A DNA stretch of 64,000 bases from Rhodanobacter spathiphylli B39. Its GTDB lineage: Bacteria > Pseudomonadota > Gammaproteobacteria > Xanthomonadales > Rhodanobacteraceae. The DNA lies in the NCBI RefSeq assembly GCF_000264295.1, contig NZ_AJXT01000008.1:38569-102568 (forward strand). The letters run 5' to 3'. Within the stretch, counting starts at the first letter, position 1; each line of letters begins with the position of its first letter. The notes under the pieces are model-generated. The model searched no databases. It was not told the DNA's origin and saw nothing but the letters and a program-made list of their open reading frames with translations. This document shows, piece by piece, positions 33,552 to 42,928 of this stretch. The translations under genes were made by a program, and so were the position numbers.

Positions 33552-35753
33552 TCACTTTTTGATGCGGGCGCTGTCCCAGGGATTGATGCCCGGATCGGCC
33601 TTGCGCCGCCGCAACAGCCAGCAGCCGTGGATGTCGGCGCGGCGGGCGAAGTCGAACGGGATGCTGGGCGCGCTCCAGTCCTCGATCTCGAAGTGCGTTT
33701 CCAGCGCCTCGCGGTCCAGCTTGAAGCGGCGGAAATTGTTGGAGAACACGATCACGCCGTCGCGGGTCAACCGCTCGTTGCAGGCTTCCAGCAGCTTCAC
33801 GTGATCGCGCTGCACGTCGAAATCCTCGGCGCGCTTGGAGTTGGAGAAGGTTGGCGGGTCGACGAAGATCAGTCCGTAGTGGCCGCGATCGCGCTGCAGG
33901 AATTCCAGCGCGTCGAACTGCATCAGCCGGTGGTCGACACCGGTGAACCCGTTCAGCGCCAGGTTGCGCGAAGCCCACTCCAGATAGGTCGCCGACAGGT
34001 CGACGCTGGTGGTTTCCAGCGCGCCACCCGCCGCCGCGTGGACGCTGGCGGTGGCGGTATAGGCGAACAGGTTGAGGAAGCATTTCCCGTGGGCCAGTTC
34101 GCGCACCTTGCCGCGCACCAGGCGGTGGTCGAGGAACAACCCCGTATCGAGATAGTCGGTGAGGTTGACCAGCAGCTTCAGACCGTCCTCTTCCACCTCG
34201 ATGAACGCGCCACGCTGGTCCATCTGGCCGTATTTCGAACCGCCCTTGCCGCGCTCGCGGGTCTTCAGCGCGATGCGCTCGCGCGGCACGCCGAGCACCT
34301 CGCCGGCAACCCGGGCGATCTCGCGCATGCGCAGGCGGGCCACGTCGGCGGGCACATCGGCCGGCGCGCGGTACTCCTGGATGTGCAGGTGGTCGTCGCC
34401 GTTCGTATCGCCGTAGACGTCGATGGCGGCGGCGTACTCGGGCAGGTCCTGGTCGTAGGCGCGCCAGCAGTGGATGCCCTCGCGGGCCAGTCGCTTGCGC
34501 AGGTGCCGGACGTTCTTTTCCAGCCGGTTCTTCAGCATCTGTGCGCCGGGAGACAACGGCTTCGCTTCACGCGGCTGCTCGTCGCGCGGTTTGAGGTCGA
34601 AGGTCAGCAGCACGGTTTCCAGCGCGCCGTTGTACAGCGCGTAACGCTTTTCGGCATGCAGTTGCATCGCGCGGCCCAGTTCGACGTCGCCGGCCAGCAC
34701 GGCGGCGCGCCAGCCGCTGAAACGCTGGCGCAAGGTGTCGCCCAGCGCGCGGTACAGTTTCGGCATCTCGGCGCGGTCACCGAGGCGCTCGCCGTACGGC
34801 GGATTGGTGATCACCAGGCCGTACTCGACGCCGGGCGGCGGCGCGGCGCGCGTCATGTCCTGCTTGTCCAGCGTGAAGAAGCCCGCCACGCCCGCTTCCT
34901 GGGCGTTGCGTTTGGCCGTCTGCACCATGCGCGGGTCGGCGTCGCTGCCGAAGAACACGCTGCGCAACGCGCGCAGGCCGTTCTCGGCGCGCTGCTTCGC
35001 CTCGTCCAGCAGGCCGCGCCACAGCGCGATGTCGTGTTGCTGCCAGCCGAGGAAGCCGAAGTATTCGCGGCGCAGGCCCGGCGCCACGTCGGCGGCCATC
35101 AGCGCGCCTTCGATCAGCAAGGTGCCCGAACCGCACATCGGATCAAGCAGGGCACCGCCGGCCGCGTAGACCTCGGGCCAGCGCCCGCGCAACAGCATCG
35201 CGGCGGCAAGGTTTTCCTTCAGAGGCGCCTCGCCCTGCTCCTCGCGCCAGCCGCGGCGGTGCAACGGCGAGCCGGCGAGGTCCAGCGACACGGTGGCGCG
35301 ATCGCGGCGCAGGCGCAGGTTGATGCGGATGTCCGGCTCGTCGGTATCGATGTCCGGACGCGAACCGTCGCGCTGGCGGAACTGGTCGACCACGGCGTCC
35401 TTGGTGCGCAGGCCGATGAACTGGCTGTGGTTGAGTTTGCTCATCGCGGTGCCGGCATCCACCGCGAAGGTGGCATGTGCGGCCAGGTGTTCGCTCCAGT
35501 CGATGCCCTGCACGCCGCGGTACAGCGCGTCGTCGTCGGCCGCGTCGAACTCGGCCAGCGGCAGCAGGATGCGGCTGGCCAGGCGCGACCACAGGCAGGC
35601 CTTGTAGGCGGTCCCCAGCGTGCCGGAAAAGTGCGCGCCGGCCAGCGCCTCGCGCACGTCGCTGGCGCCAATGGCGACCAGTTCGTCGCGCAGCAGGTAT
35701 TCCATGCCCTTGGGGCAGGTGGCGAAGAATGCGCGCGTTGCCGAGGTGTTCAT
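33552..35753 (-). CDS. rlmKL: bifunctional 23S rRNA m7G2069/m2G2445 methyltransferase
   Basis: A 733-residue protein of normal length. The N-terminal half (RlmL) has a THUMP domain (about 45-155) and the methylase motif ITNPPYGERLG. The linker region carries KNRLEKNVRHLRKRLAREGI. The C-terminal half (RlmK) has CFLNLFAYTATASVHAAAGG for SAM and FVDPPTFSNSK for catalysis. Known role: methylates G2445 (N2) and G2069 (N7) of 23S rRNA during 50S assembly. The start overlaps the next upstream gene's stop by four bases, so it is coupled with the hydrolase gene. Confidence 0.96.
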   Translation of the reverse strand: MNTSATRAFFATCPKGMEYLLRDELVAIGASDVREALAGAHFSGTLGTAYKACLWSRLASRILLPLAEFDAADDDALYRGVQGIDWSEHLAAHATFAVDAGTAMSKLNHSQFIGLRTKDAVVDQFRQRDGSRPDIDTDEPDIRINLRLRRDRATVSLDLAGSPLHRRGWREEQGEAPLKENLAAAMLLRGRWPEVYAAGGALLDPMCGSGTLLIEGALMAADVAPGLRREYFGFLGWQQHDIALWRGLLDEAKQRAENGLRALRSVFFGSDADPRMVQTAKRNAQEAGVAGFFTLDKQDMTRAAPPPGVEYGLVITNPPYGERLGDRAEMPKLYRALGDTLRQRFSGWRAAVLAGDVELGRAMQLHAEKRYALYNGALETVLLTFDLKPRDEQPREAKPLSPGAQMLKNRLEKNVRHLRKRLAREGIHCWRAYDQDLPEYAAAIDVYGDTNGDDHLHIQEYRAPADVPADVARLRMREIARVAGEVLGVPRERIALKTRERGKGGSKYGQMDQRGAFIEVEEDGLKLLVNLTDYLDTGLFLDHRLVRGKVRELAHGKCFLNLFAYTATASVHAAAGGALETTSVDLSATYLEWASRNLALNGFTGVDHRLMQFDALEFLQRDRGHYGLIFVDPPTFSNSKRAEDFDVQRDHVKLLEACNERLTRDGVIVFSNNFRRFKLDREALETHFEIEDWSAPSIPFDFARRADIHGCWLLRRRKADPGINPWDSARIKK

Positions 35754-36274
35754 GCGGCGGCCTGCTGGTCGAGCAACAGCCGGAACTGGGCGCTGATCGT
35801 GTCCATGCTTGCGCCCAGTCGGTGATCGTCGTCCAGCACCAGCAGCGGCAGGCGCCGCCGCGCGGCGAACGCGTGCACGCCGGCCAGCGGGCAAACCTCG
35901 TCGCGCCAGCCGTGGATCAGCATGGCAGGCACGTCCGCGCGCAGGTCGAAGCGGCGCGCATAGCCGGGGATCTCGCTGGGCGTGGCCAGCAGCAGCAAGC
36001 CGGCCACCGGCACGTCCAGCGAGACCAGTCCGGAAACGAAGGCACCCATGCTGGAACCGACCAGCAGCGGTGGAGCGTCGAGCGCCTCGATGGTGGCGCG
36101 CAGGCGGGCGATCCGCGGCGCCACCGAGCCGGCATGGCCGCGGCTGTCGTCGGTGCGGTAGTCCGGCCGCTGCGTGCGCCAGCCCAGCGACTCGGCCAGT
36201 GCGGCCAGCGCGCTGACCTTGGTCGCCTCGGGGCTCGAATCCGAACCGTGCGAAAGAATGATCTGGCCGCGCAT
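35750..36274 (-). CDS. small alpha/beta hydrolase
   Basis: A 174-residue protein with a minimal alpha/beta hydrolase fold. The nucleophile Ser lies in LLVGSSMGAFVSGL (about residue 72), a likely acid in IHGWRDEVCP and His in DDDHRLG. An early SHGSDSSPEATK segment is the oxyanion side. The size is that of YcfP/RBBP9-like enzymes with unknown substrates. It overlaps rlmKL by four bases (ATGA) and is translated just before it; a role in RNA metabolism is not implied. Confidence 0.82.
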   Translation of the reverse strand: MRGQIILSHGSDSSPEATKVSALAALAESLGWRTQRPDYRTDDSRGHAGSVAPRIARLRATIEALDAPPLLVGSSMGAFVSGLVSLDVPVAGLLLLATPSEIPGYARRFDLRADVPAMLIHGWRDEVCPLAGVHAFAARRRLPLLVLDDDHRLGASMDTISAQFRLLLDQQAAA

Positions 36275-36364
36275 GGCGGTCTCCGTGAAAGTGCTCGAAG
36301 CAAGGCACGCATGGTAACAGGCGGCGTTTCCGCCGCGGCCGCGGCACGTGCGAAACTGCCCCGC

Positions 36365-36925
36365 ATGAGCCTGACCATCCACGACCAGCCCCTGCCCTAC
36401 GTCGAGCTGTTACCCGAGCGCCCCGCCGCGGCGGTGGAGCTGGTGGTGATCCACTGCACCGAGCTGCCGGACCTGGCCACCGCCCGCGAATACGGCGAGC
36501 GCGTACTGCACCCCAGCGGCGCCGGCAACAGCGGCCACTATTACATCGACCGCGATGGCGCGGTGTACCGCTACGTGCCCGGCACCCGCGTGGCCAACCA
36601 CGTGCGCGGGCACAACCCGAACTCGATCGGCATCGAGCTGGTGAACCTGGGCCGCTATCCGCACTGGTGGGATTCGCGCCAGCAGCGGATGACCGAGCCT
36701 TACACCGATGCCCAGATCATCGCCTTGCACACCCTGCTGGCCGAGCTGCGCCGGGACTTTCCGAACCTGCGCCGGATCGCCGGCCATGAACAGCTGGACA
36801 CGGACCTGATGCCAGCCAGCGACGATCCCGCCATCCAGATCCACCGCAAGCTTGATCCCGGCCCGCTGTTTCCGTGGGCCGAGGTGCTCGAAGCTTGCGG
36901 CCTGAGCCGGCCGGCGGTGCCGTAA
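36365..36925 (+). CDS. N-acetylmuramoyl-L-alanine amidase, AmpD-like (cytoplasmic)
   Basis: A 186-residue Amidase_2 protein with zinc ligands visible: His in VVIHCTEL, His in RIAGHEQLD and Asp in RKLDPGPLFPW. The core also has HYYIDRDGAVYRYV and SIGIELVN. No signal peptide is present, so a cytoplasmic AmpD-type role in recycling anhydro-muropeptides is likely. This also affects beta-lactamase induction where AmpR is present; no ampE, ampC or ampR lies here. The start is at the ATG with the short MSLTIHDQPLP lead. Confidence 0.9.
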   Translation: MSLTIHDQPLPYVELLPERPAAAVELVVIHCTELPDLATAREYGERVLHPSGAGNSGHYYIDRDGAVYRYVPGTRVANHVRGHNPNSIGIELVNLGRYPHWWDSRQQRMTEPYTDAQIIALHTLLAELRRDFPNLRRIAGHEQLDTDLMPASDDPAIQIHRKLDPGPLFPWAEVLEACGLSRPAVP

Positions 36926-36942
36926 GCACGGCCCGCGCCCGC

Positions 36943-36948
36943 TATAAT
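36943..36948 (+). promoter_or_regulatory. -10 element upstream of tesB
   Basis: A consensus TATAAT flanked by CCGC and GCGG, 32 bases before the tesB ATG. The -35 region (CCGTAA about 17 bases upstream) matches poorly, so the promoter call rests on the -10. Confidence 0.5.
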
Positions 36949-36979
36949 CGCGGGCTTACCTCCCCGCGAGTCCGATTCC

Positions 36980-37846
36980 ATGTCACCCAACCACGTCACC
37001 GAACTGGTCGAGCTGCTGCAGCTCGAGCGACTGGAAGACAACCTGTTCCGGGGCCAGAGCCGCGACATCGGCACCCGCTTCGTGTTCGGCGGCCAGGTGC
37101 TGGGACAGGCCTTGTCCGCCGCGCAGCAGACGGTCGATCCGGCCCGCGAGGCGCATTCGCTGCACGCGTACTTCCTGCGCGCCGGCGACATTCGCGCGCC
37201 GATCGTCTACAGCGTCGAACGCACCCGCGATGGCGGCACGTTCTCCTCGCGGCGGGTGGTGGCGATCCAGCACGGCCAGCCGATCCTGAACGGCTCGATC
37301 TCGTTCCAAGTGCCGGAAACCGGCGTGGAACACCAGACCTCGATGCCCGAGGTGCCAGCGCCCGAAGACATCGAACCGATGCATCCGCTGCCGCCGGACG
37401 AACTGGCCCGCCTGCCGGTGAAGCTGCAGCGCTGGCTGGGCATCGACGGTCCGTTCGAGTTCCGCCAGGTGTGGCCCCGCGACGAACTGCATCCGGTGAA
37501 GCGCCCGCCGATCCAGCACATCTGGTTCCGGCTGACCTCGCCGATCGACGACTCGGCGATCCTGCACCGCGCGCTGCTGGCTTACGCGTCGGATTTCCAC
37601 CTGATCGGCACCGCCACGCTGCCGCACGGCATCTCGTACATGACCCACAACGTGCAGATGGCCAGCCTCGACCACGCGCTGTGGTTCCATCGCCCGTTCC
37701 GCGTCGACGAATGGCTGCTGTACACCTTCGACAGTCCCACCGCCCAGGGCGGCCGCGGGCTGGCCCGCGGACAGATCTTCAGCCGCAACGGGCACCTGGT
37801 CGCCTCCACCGCGCAGGAAGGCCTGATCCGCGTGCGCAACGACTGA
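36980..37846 (+). CDS. tesB: acyl-CoA thioesterase II
   Basis: A 288-residue double-hotdog protein, the normal TesB length. Family blocks are RGQSRDIGTRFVFGGQVLGQ (about 29-48), a mid-protein PFEFR, MASLDHALWFHRPFR with the catalytic aspartate of the second hotdog, and GRGLARGQIFSRNGHLVAS at the C-terminus. Reaction: hydrolysis of medium- and long-chain acyl-CoA to free fatty acid and CoA in the cytosol. It is preceded by a clear -10 element and followed 18 bases later by a small membrane-protein gene. Confidence 0.95.
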   Translation: MSPNHVTELVELLQLERLEDNLFRGQSRDIGTRFVFGGQVLGQALSAAQQTVDPAREAHSLHAYFLRAGDIRAPIVYSVERTRDGGTFSSRRVVAIQHGQPILNGSISFQVPETGVEHQTSMPEVPAPEDIEPMHPLPPDELARLPVKLQRWLGIDGPFEFRQVWPRDELHPVKRPPIQHIWFRLTSPIDDSAILHRALLAYASDFHLIGTATLPHGISYMTHNVQMASLDHALWFHRPFRVDEWLLYTFDSPTAQGGRGLARGQIFSRNGHLVASTAQEGLIRVRND

Positions 37847-37864
37847 TCGCGTAGACTGCCGTCC

Positions 37865-38257
37865 ATGCGCCAGATCTATACCTCTCCCCGCGAGCAGAAC
37901 ATCGATACCGTGGTCGCCCTGATGGCCGAGCACGGCATCGAGGCCACGGTGTCCAATCGCTCCAACTACAACCGCTCCAGTTGGCAGCGTTTCAGCTACT
38001 CGCAGCGCCAGGACGATCGCAGCCGCTGGCCCCAGGTGTGGATCACCAGCGCCGACGACTACACCCGCGCCCGCGCGCTGCTGCGCGAGATCGGCATCGA
38101 GCCGGTGGTCCGTCATGGCGAGGAACTGGCCGCCGCACGCAACCCCACGCCGCTCGACCGGCGCAGGCTCACCGTCGCCCGGGTGCGCCGCATCGTACTG
38201 CTGGTGGTGCTCGGCGTGGCGGCGGTGGCGATGCTGCGCGATCTGCACGTGTTCTGA
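37865..38257 (+). CDS. conserved hypothetical protein with C-terminal membrane helix
   Basis: A 130-residue protein. An N-terminal alpha/beta domain (YTSPREQNIDTVVALMAEHGIEATVS, then PQVWITSADDYTRARALLRE) resembles DUF2007-type signal-transducing domains. A basic region and one membrane helix (IVLLVVLGVAAVAML) follow near the end. It has no signal peptide, so it would be tail-anchored with the domain in the cytosol. Similar proteins in Xanthomonas are named pathogenicity-like without known function. It starts 18 bases after tesB. Confidence 0.75.
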   Translation: MRQIYTSPREQNIDTVVALMAEHGIEATVSNRSNYNRSSWQRFSYSQRQDDRSRWPQVWITSADDYTRARALLREIGIEPVVRHGEELAAARNPTPLDRRRLTVARVRRIVLLVVLGVAAVAMLRDLHVF

Positions 38258-38301
38258 ATCGACCACGTGCGGCGCCGCCAGCGGCGACATAGAATCGGTC
38301 C

Positions 38302-39009
38302 ATGCGCCGATCCGACCAAGTCCGGCTGTTCCAGACCCTGCCCCATGCGTGCGGCTATTACGCCGACCGCACGGCACAGAACCTGGTGCTTGATCCGGCC
38401 GCCCCCAACCTGGACCAGTTGTACGAACCCGCGCTGGAACGCGGCTTTCGTCGCGCCGGTGGCCACCTGTATTTTCCCCATTGCGCCAGTTGCCACGCCT
38501 GCACGCCGTGCCGCATCGACGTGGCGAATTTCCGGCCGGATCGCAGCCAGCGCCGCTGCCTGCAGCGCAATACCGACGTGGTCGTCACCGAGTGCATCCC
38601 CGGTTACAACCGCGAACGCCACGCGCTCTACGAGCGCTACCTGCACAGCCGGCATGCCGGCGGCGGCATGGACGACGCCGAGGCCAGCGACTTCCGCCGC
38701 TTCCTCACCGCGCCGTGGAGCCCCACCGTGTTCATGGAGTTGCGCACGGGACCAAGGTTGCTGGCCGTGGCGGTCACCGACATCTGCCTCAACGGCATTT
38801 CCGCCGTCTACACCTTCTACGAACCGGAGGAAGCCGGGCGCAGCCTCGGCACCTTCGCGATCCTGCAACAGGTGGAACTGGCCCGCCGCCGCGGCATCCC
38901 GTGGCTGTACCTGGGTTTCTGGATCGACGGCCACCCGAAGATGGATTACAAGCGGCGCTTCATGCCGCTGCAGATCCGTACGGCCCAGGGCTGGATCGAC
39001 ATGCCGTAG
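38302..39009 (+). CDS. bpt: aspartate/glutamate leucyltransferase (arginyltransferase family)
   Basis: A 235-residue enzyme of the bacterial ATE1/Bpt family. The N-terminal cysteine-rich motif CASCHACTPCR (about 61-71) and RRCLQRNTDV, and the GNAT-like C-terminal half with FYEPEEAGRSLGTFAIL and YLGFWIDGHPKMDYK are characteristic. Reaction: leucyl transfer from Leu-tRNA to N-terminal Asp or Glu, making substrates for ClpS-ClpAP (N-end rule). clpS or clpA is not in this window. The downstream gene converges 9 bases away. Confidence 0.95.
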   Translation: MRRSDQVRLFQTLPHACGYYADRTAQNLVLDPAAPNLDQLYEPALERGFRRAGGHLYFPHCASCHACTPCRIDVANFRPDRSQRRCLQRNTDVVVTECIPGYNRERHALYERYLHSRHAGGGMDDAEASDFRRFLTAPWSPTVFMELRTGPRLLAVAVTDICLNGISAVYTFYEPEEAGRSLGTFAILQQVELARRRGIPWLYLGFWIDGHPKMDYKRRFMPLQIRTAQGWIDMP

Positions 39010-39018
39010 GGCGCGCGT

Positions 39019-40527
39019 CTAAGAAGATTCCCGCTGCGGATACGGAAACAGCTTCTCCAGCGGAATCGACAGACCGTCGTCGCCGACCACGCGGCAATGC
39101 CCGCGATTGAGCTGGCGCGGCTCGCTGACGCCACAGCTGTGGGCGATGATGCCCACTTCGTGCATCACGTTCTTCGCGTAGTGGAATACCCGCTCGCTCT
39201 TGTCGGTGACCACCAGCCCGCGTTGCAGTTTCGGGTTCTGCGTGGTGATGCCGGTGGGGCAGGTGTTGCGATTGCACTGCAACGACTGGATGCAGCCCAG
39301 CGCCAGCATGAAGCCGCGCGCCGAGTTGACGAAGTCCGCGCCGATCGACAACGCCCACGCCACGTCGTAGGCGGTGATGCACTTGCCCGAGCAGACCACC
39401 TTGATGCGTTCGCGCAGGCCCTTGACGATCAGCATGTCGATCAGCGCCGGCAGCGCCTCGTGCAGCGGCAGGCCCACGCCTTCCATCAGGGTCTGCGGCG
39501 CGGCACCGGTGCCGCCCTCGGAGCCGTCGACGATGATGAAGTCGGGTGCGCTCCCGATGCCGCGGCGATGCACTTCATCGCACAGCTCGCCGATCCATTC
39601 GGCGCCGCCCAGCACCGCCTTGAAGCCCACCGGCTTGCCGGTGAGCTCGCGGATGTGGGCGATGCTGTCCATCAGCTGCGCGACGTTGCCGATGTCCAGG
39701 TGCCGGTTCGGGCTTTGCGAATCCTCGCCCACGGGAATGCCGCGGATCGCCGCGATCTCGGCGGTGACCTTGGCGCCGGGCAGCAGGCCGCCCATGCCCG
39801 GCTTGGCACCCTGGCCCAGCTTGATGCTGACCATCTTCACCTGCGGGTGGGCGCAGATCGCCAGCAGCTTCTCGTCGTCGAGCTTGCCGTCCGGCGTGCG
39901 CACGCCGTACTTGGCCGTGCCGATCTCGAAGATGATGTCGCAGCCGCCTTCCAGGTGATACGGCGCCAGCCCGCCCTCGCCGGTGTCCATCCAGATGCCG
40001 GCCTTGGCCGCGCCGTGCGACAGTGCCCGCACCGCCGGGGCCGACAGCGCGCCGAAGCTCATCGCGGAAATGTTGAAGAACGCGGCATGGCTGTATGGCT
40101 CGCGTGCATACGGGCCGATCGTGACCGGCACCGGCTTGACATGATCGGTGCCCAGGTCGGGAAACGGCGCATTGACGAAGAACGGCACGCCTTCCGCCCG
40201 CAAGTCGCGGCTCGACCCGAAGGCGTTGGTGTTGTCGACGTTCTTCGCCGCGCGATACACCCAGGTGCGCTGGGCGCGGTTGAACGGCATTTCCTCGCGG
40301 TCGCTGGAATACAGGTACTGGCGGAAGAACTCGCCCAGGTGCAGGAACCAGTAGCGGAAGTGGCCGATCACCGGGAAGTTGCGCAACACCGCGTTGCCGG
40401 TCTGGTTGCGGTCGACCACCCAGGTCGCCAACAGCACCACCACCGCCAGCGCCAGCAACAGCAGCGCGAACGCCGCCGACAGCTCGACCACCACCACCAG
40501 CCAGTGCGCAAATCCGCCTGATTCCAT
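39019..40527 (-). CDS. FMN-binding glutamate-synthase-family protein
   Basis: A 502-residue protein with one N-terminal membrane helix (about 8-35, VVELSAAFALLLLALAVVV), then a glutamate synthase large-subunit-like FMN barrel. Family motifs are YSHAAFFNISAMSFGALS (about 145-162), VSIKLGQGAKPGMGG, IIVDGSEGGTGAAPQTLMEG and the cysteine segment CIQSLQCNRNTCPTGI for an iron-sulfur cluster. It lacks the glutaminase and NADPH-binding parts, so glutamate synthase activity is unproven. The function of these single-subunit proteins is not settled. A GGGAGAGG ribosome-binding site precedes the chosen ATG. Confidence 0.88.
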   Translation of the reverse strand: MESGGFAHWLVVVVELSAAFALLLLALAVVVLLATWVVDRNQTGNAVLRNFPVIGHFRYWFLHLGEFFRQYLYSSDREEMPFNRAQRTWVYRAAKNVDNTNAFGSSRDLRAEGVPFFVNAPFPDLGTDHVKPVPVTIGPYAREPYSHAAFFNISAMSFGALSAPAVRALSHGAAKAGIWMDTGEGGLAPYHLEGGCDIIFEIGTAKYGVRTPDGKLDDEKLLAICAHPQVKMVSIKLGQGAKPGMGGLLPGAKVTAEIAAIRGIPVGEDSQSPNRHLDIGNVAQLMDSIAHIRELTGKPVGFKAVLGGAEWIGELCDEVHRRGIGSAPDFIIVDGSEGGTGAAPQTLMEGVGLPLHEALPALIDMLIVKGLRERIKVVCSGKCITAYDVAWALSIGADFVNSARGFMLALGCIQSLQCNRNTCPTGITTQNPKLQRGLVVTDKSERVFHYAKNVMHEVGIIAHSCGVSEPRQLNRGHCRVVGDDGLSIPLEKLFPYPQRESS

Positions 40528-40635
40528 CCTTGCCTCTCCCCGATCAAGGGCTCGCCGTGAGGGCGAGCGGTTACGACTGGACAACCATCGTCGATGGCGC
40601 AGAGCCTATCGCATCGGGTCGCGGCATTCTTCCGC

Positions 40636-41817
40636 TCACAACTCGATGCGCAGCCTGCCCGCGGCGCGCACGGCCTTGCCCACAGCCTCGTTCAGCGTGC
40701 CGGCCCGCGCCAGCGCCACCGCCATGCGCCGGCGCCCCTTCACCTCGGGCTTGCCGAAGATGCGCAGTTGCGTGTCCGGCTCGGCCAGCGCCTCGGCCAC
40801 GCCGTGGTAGCGCGGTCCCGCACCTTCGCCCTCGACCAGCACTGCGCACGAGGCCGACGGCCCGTACTGGTGGATCACCGGGATCGGCAGTCCCAGGATC
40901 GCCCGCGCATGCAGCGCGAACTCGGAAAACTCCTGCGAGATCAGGGTGACCAGGCCGGTGTCGTGGGGGCGCGGGCTGACCTCGGAGAAGATCACCGCAT
41001 CGCCCTTGACGAAGAACTCCACGCCGAACACGCCCCAGCCGCCCAGCGCGCCGGTGACCGCGGCGGCCTGGCGCTGCGCCTCGGCCAGCGCGGCATCGCT
41101 CATCGGCTGCGGTTGCCACGACTCGCGGTAATCGCCGTCTTCCTGGCGGTGGCCGATCGGCGCGCAGAAGCTCACGCCATCGGTGTGCCGCACGGTGAGC
41201 ATGGTGATCTCGTAATCGAAATCGACGAAGCCCTCGACGATCACCCGGCCCTTGCCCGCGCGTCCGCCGGACTGGGCGTAATCCCACGCATGCTGCACTT
41301 CGTCGTCGCCGCGCACCACGCTCTGGCCCTTGCCGGAGGAACTCATCACCGGCTTGACCACGAACGGATAGCCGATCGCGGCGGCCGCGGCGCGGTACTG
41401 CACCTCGTCGTCGCAGAAGCGATACGGCGAAGTCGGCAGCTGCAGCTCCTCGGCGGCCAGCCTGCGGATGCCTTCGCGGTCCATCGTGAGCCACGCGGCG
41501 CGTGCGGTCGGGATCACCCGCTGCCCTTCCTTTTCCAGCTCGATCAGGGTCGGCGTGTGGATCGCCTCGATCTCCGGCACCACCAGATCGGGCTTTTCCA
41601 GCTCGATCAGCGCACGCAGCGCCTTGCCGTCCAGCATGTCGATCACGTGGCTGCGATGGGCCACCTGCATGGCCGGCGCATTGGCGTAGCGATCAACCGC
41701 GATCACCTCGACCGCGTAGCGCTGCAGTTCGATCGCCACTTCCTTGCCCAGCTCGCCGGAGCCCAGCAGCAGAACGCGCAACGCGTGGTCGGAATGGGGC
41801 GTGCCGAAAGGCTTCAT
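40636..41817 (-). CDS. purT: phosphoribosylglycinamide formyltransferase 2 (formate-dependent)
   Basis: A 393-residue ATP-grasp enzyme of normal length. Family motifs are [16 protein letters not shown] at the start, [15 protein letters not shown] for ATP binding, [20 protein letters not shown] and YHGVAEAL near the end. Reaction: formate + ATP + glycinamide ribonucleotide to formyl-GAR in purine synthesis, an alternative to folate-dependent PurN. The start ATG with GGAGAA in front is preferred over a more upstream one. It is monocistronic as far as can be seen. Confidence 0.96.
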   Translation of the reverse strand: MKPFGTPHSDHALRVLLLGSGELGKEVAIELQRYAVEVIAVDRYANAPAMQVAHRSHVIDMLDGKALRALIELEKPDLVVPEIEAIHTPTLIELEKEGQRVIPTARAAWLTMDREGIRRLAAEELQLPTSPYRFCDDEVQYRAAAAAIGYPFVVKPVMSSSGKGQSVVRGDDEVQHAWDYAQSGGRAGKGRVIVEGFVDFDYEITMLTVRHTDGVSFCAPIGHRQEDGDYRESWQPQPMSDAALAEAQRQAAAVTGALGGWGVFGVEFFVKGDAVIFSEVSPRPHDTGLVTLISQEFSEFALHARAILGLPIPVIHQYGPSASCAVLVEGEGAGPRYHGVAEALAEPDTQLRIFGKPEVKGRRRMAVALARAGTLNEAVGKAVRAAGRLRIEL

Positions 41818-41904
41818 CGGGTTCTCCGGTGTGGGCAAACCGGCATTGTATGCGGCCTGCTCGGAGGGCCGACCGCCGCCCTGCCGGGATCACGAGGAGG
41901 CCGC

Positions 41905-41932
41905 TTGCATTTGATATCACTCTGATATCTAA
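41905..41932 (+). promoter_or_regulatory. GATATC direct repeat upstream of the SPFH operon
   Basis: GATATC occurs at 41913-41918 and 41924-41929, 11 bases apart (one helical turn), inside TTGATATCACTCTGATATC. Each GATATC is itself palindromic. It lies 30-46 bases before the SPFH start and overlaps any plausible -10, with TTGCAT (41905-41910) upstream. It is probably an operator; the regulator is unknown. Confidence 0.4.
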
Positions 41933-41958
41933 TCACCCCACCTCAGGGAGACTCCTCA

Positions 41959-42834
41959 ATGAACGAACACAATGGCTTTTCCGTCGCCGGCATCCCCTTC
42001 GTGGGGTTGTGCCTGGTACTGGCCGGCATCGGCGTGACGCTGGTGGTATCCGCCATCCACGGTCATCCGGACGCCCCCCCGCTGTTCCAGGTGTTCACCG
42101 GCGTGATCGTGCTGGCGATCGACAGCTTCATGCTCAAGGGCTTCTTCCAGGTTGCCCCGAATGAAGGCCAGGTGCTGCAACTGTTCGGCAAGTACGCCGG
42201 CACCGTGCGCCAGGAGGGCCTGCGCTGGACCAATCCGTTCTACAGCCGCCAGCGCATCTCGCTGCGCGTGCGCAACTTCGAGAGCGGCAAGCTGAAGGTC
42301 AACGACAACGACGGCAACCCGATCGAGATCGGCGCCGTGGTGGTATGGCAGGTGCTGGACACGGCCGAGGCGGTGTTCTGCGTCGACGACTACGAAAACT
42401 ACGTGCACATCCAGAGCGAATCCGCGCTGCGGCAGATGGCGCAGAGCTACCCCTACGACGCCCACGAGGACAGCAAGCCCTCGCTGCGCAGCCACGGCGA
42501 CGAGATCAACACGCACCTGCGCGACGAGATCCAGACCCGCCTGGGCAAGGCCGGCGTGCAGGTGGTGGAGGCGCGCATCAGCCACCTTGCCTACGCCCAG
42601 GAAATCGCCCAGGCGATGCTGCAGCGGCAGCAGGCCGGCGCGATCATCGCCGCCCGCACGAAAATCGTCGAGGGCGCGGTGAGCATGGTCGAGATGGCGC
42701 TGGAACAGCTGAGCCAGCGCGGTGTGGTGAACCTGGACGAAGAGCGCAAGGCGGCGATGGTCAGCAACCTGCTGGTGGTGTTGTGCGGCGAGCGCGGCAC
42801 CCAGCCGGTGCTGAACACCGGCACGCTGTACTGA
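41959..42834 (+). CDS. SPFH-domain (band 7) membrane protein
   Basis: A 291-residue protein. Two membrane helices (about 9-31 and 43-60) are followed by an SPFH domain ([20 protein letters not shown], residues 75-94) and a long amphipathic helix rich in Ala/Gln/Glu ([20 protein letters not shown]). Ring-forming SPFH proteins organise membrane microdomains and bind proteases. It is the first gene of a four-gene unit (membrane peptide, Arc-like protein, CPBP protease). The role is undetermined; it is shorter than flotillin and HflK. Confidence 0.9.
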   Translation: MNEHNGFSVAGIPFVGLCLVLAGIGVTLVVSAIHGHPDAPPLFQVFTGVIVLAIDSFMLKGFFQVAPNEGQVLQLFGKYAGTVRQEGLRWTNPFYSRQRISLRVRNFESGKLKVNDNDGNPIEIGAVVVWQVLDTAEAVFCVDDYENYVHIQSESALRQMAQSYPYDAHEDSKPSLRSHGDEINTHLRDEIQTRLGKAGVQVVEARISHLAYAQEIAQAMLQRQQAGAIIAARTKIVEGAVSMVEMALEQLSQRGVVNLDEERKAAMVSNLLVVLCGERGTQPVLNTGTLY

Positions 42835-42844
42835 GGGGATGGTC

Positions 42845-42922
42845 ATGAGCAGCCTCATCACCATCCTGCTGATCGTGTTCATTGCGTGCCACGCCGCGAG
42901 GCGTGGACACGGGCGGCGCTGA
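42845..42922 (+). CDS. 25-residue membrane peptide
   Basis: A 25-residue frame with its own ribosome-binding site (GAGGGGATG just after the SPFH stop) and one hydrophobic segment (LITILLIVFIAC) followed by a basic tail (ARRGHGRR). The arrangement matches single-pass membrane microproteins with the basic end in the cytosol. It sits 10 bases after the SPFH gene and 6 bases before the Arc-like gene. Support is position, ribosome-binding site and composition only. Confidence 0.5.
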   Translation: MSSLITILLIVFIACHAARRGHGRR

Positions 42923-42928
42923 GCCGGC

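Noticed and set aside
33627..35825. A 732-codon open frame on the plus strand opposite rlmKL.
   Set aside because: It is an antisense shadow of a clearly conserved gene; composition (His/Gln/Arg) is typical of reversed high-GC coding DNA.
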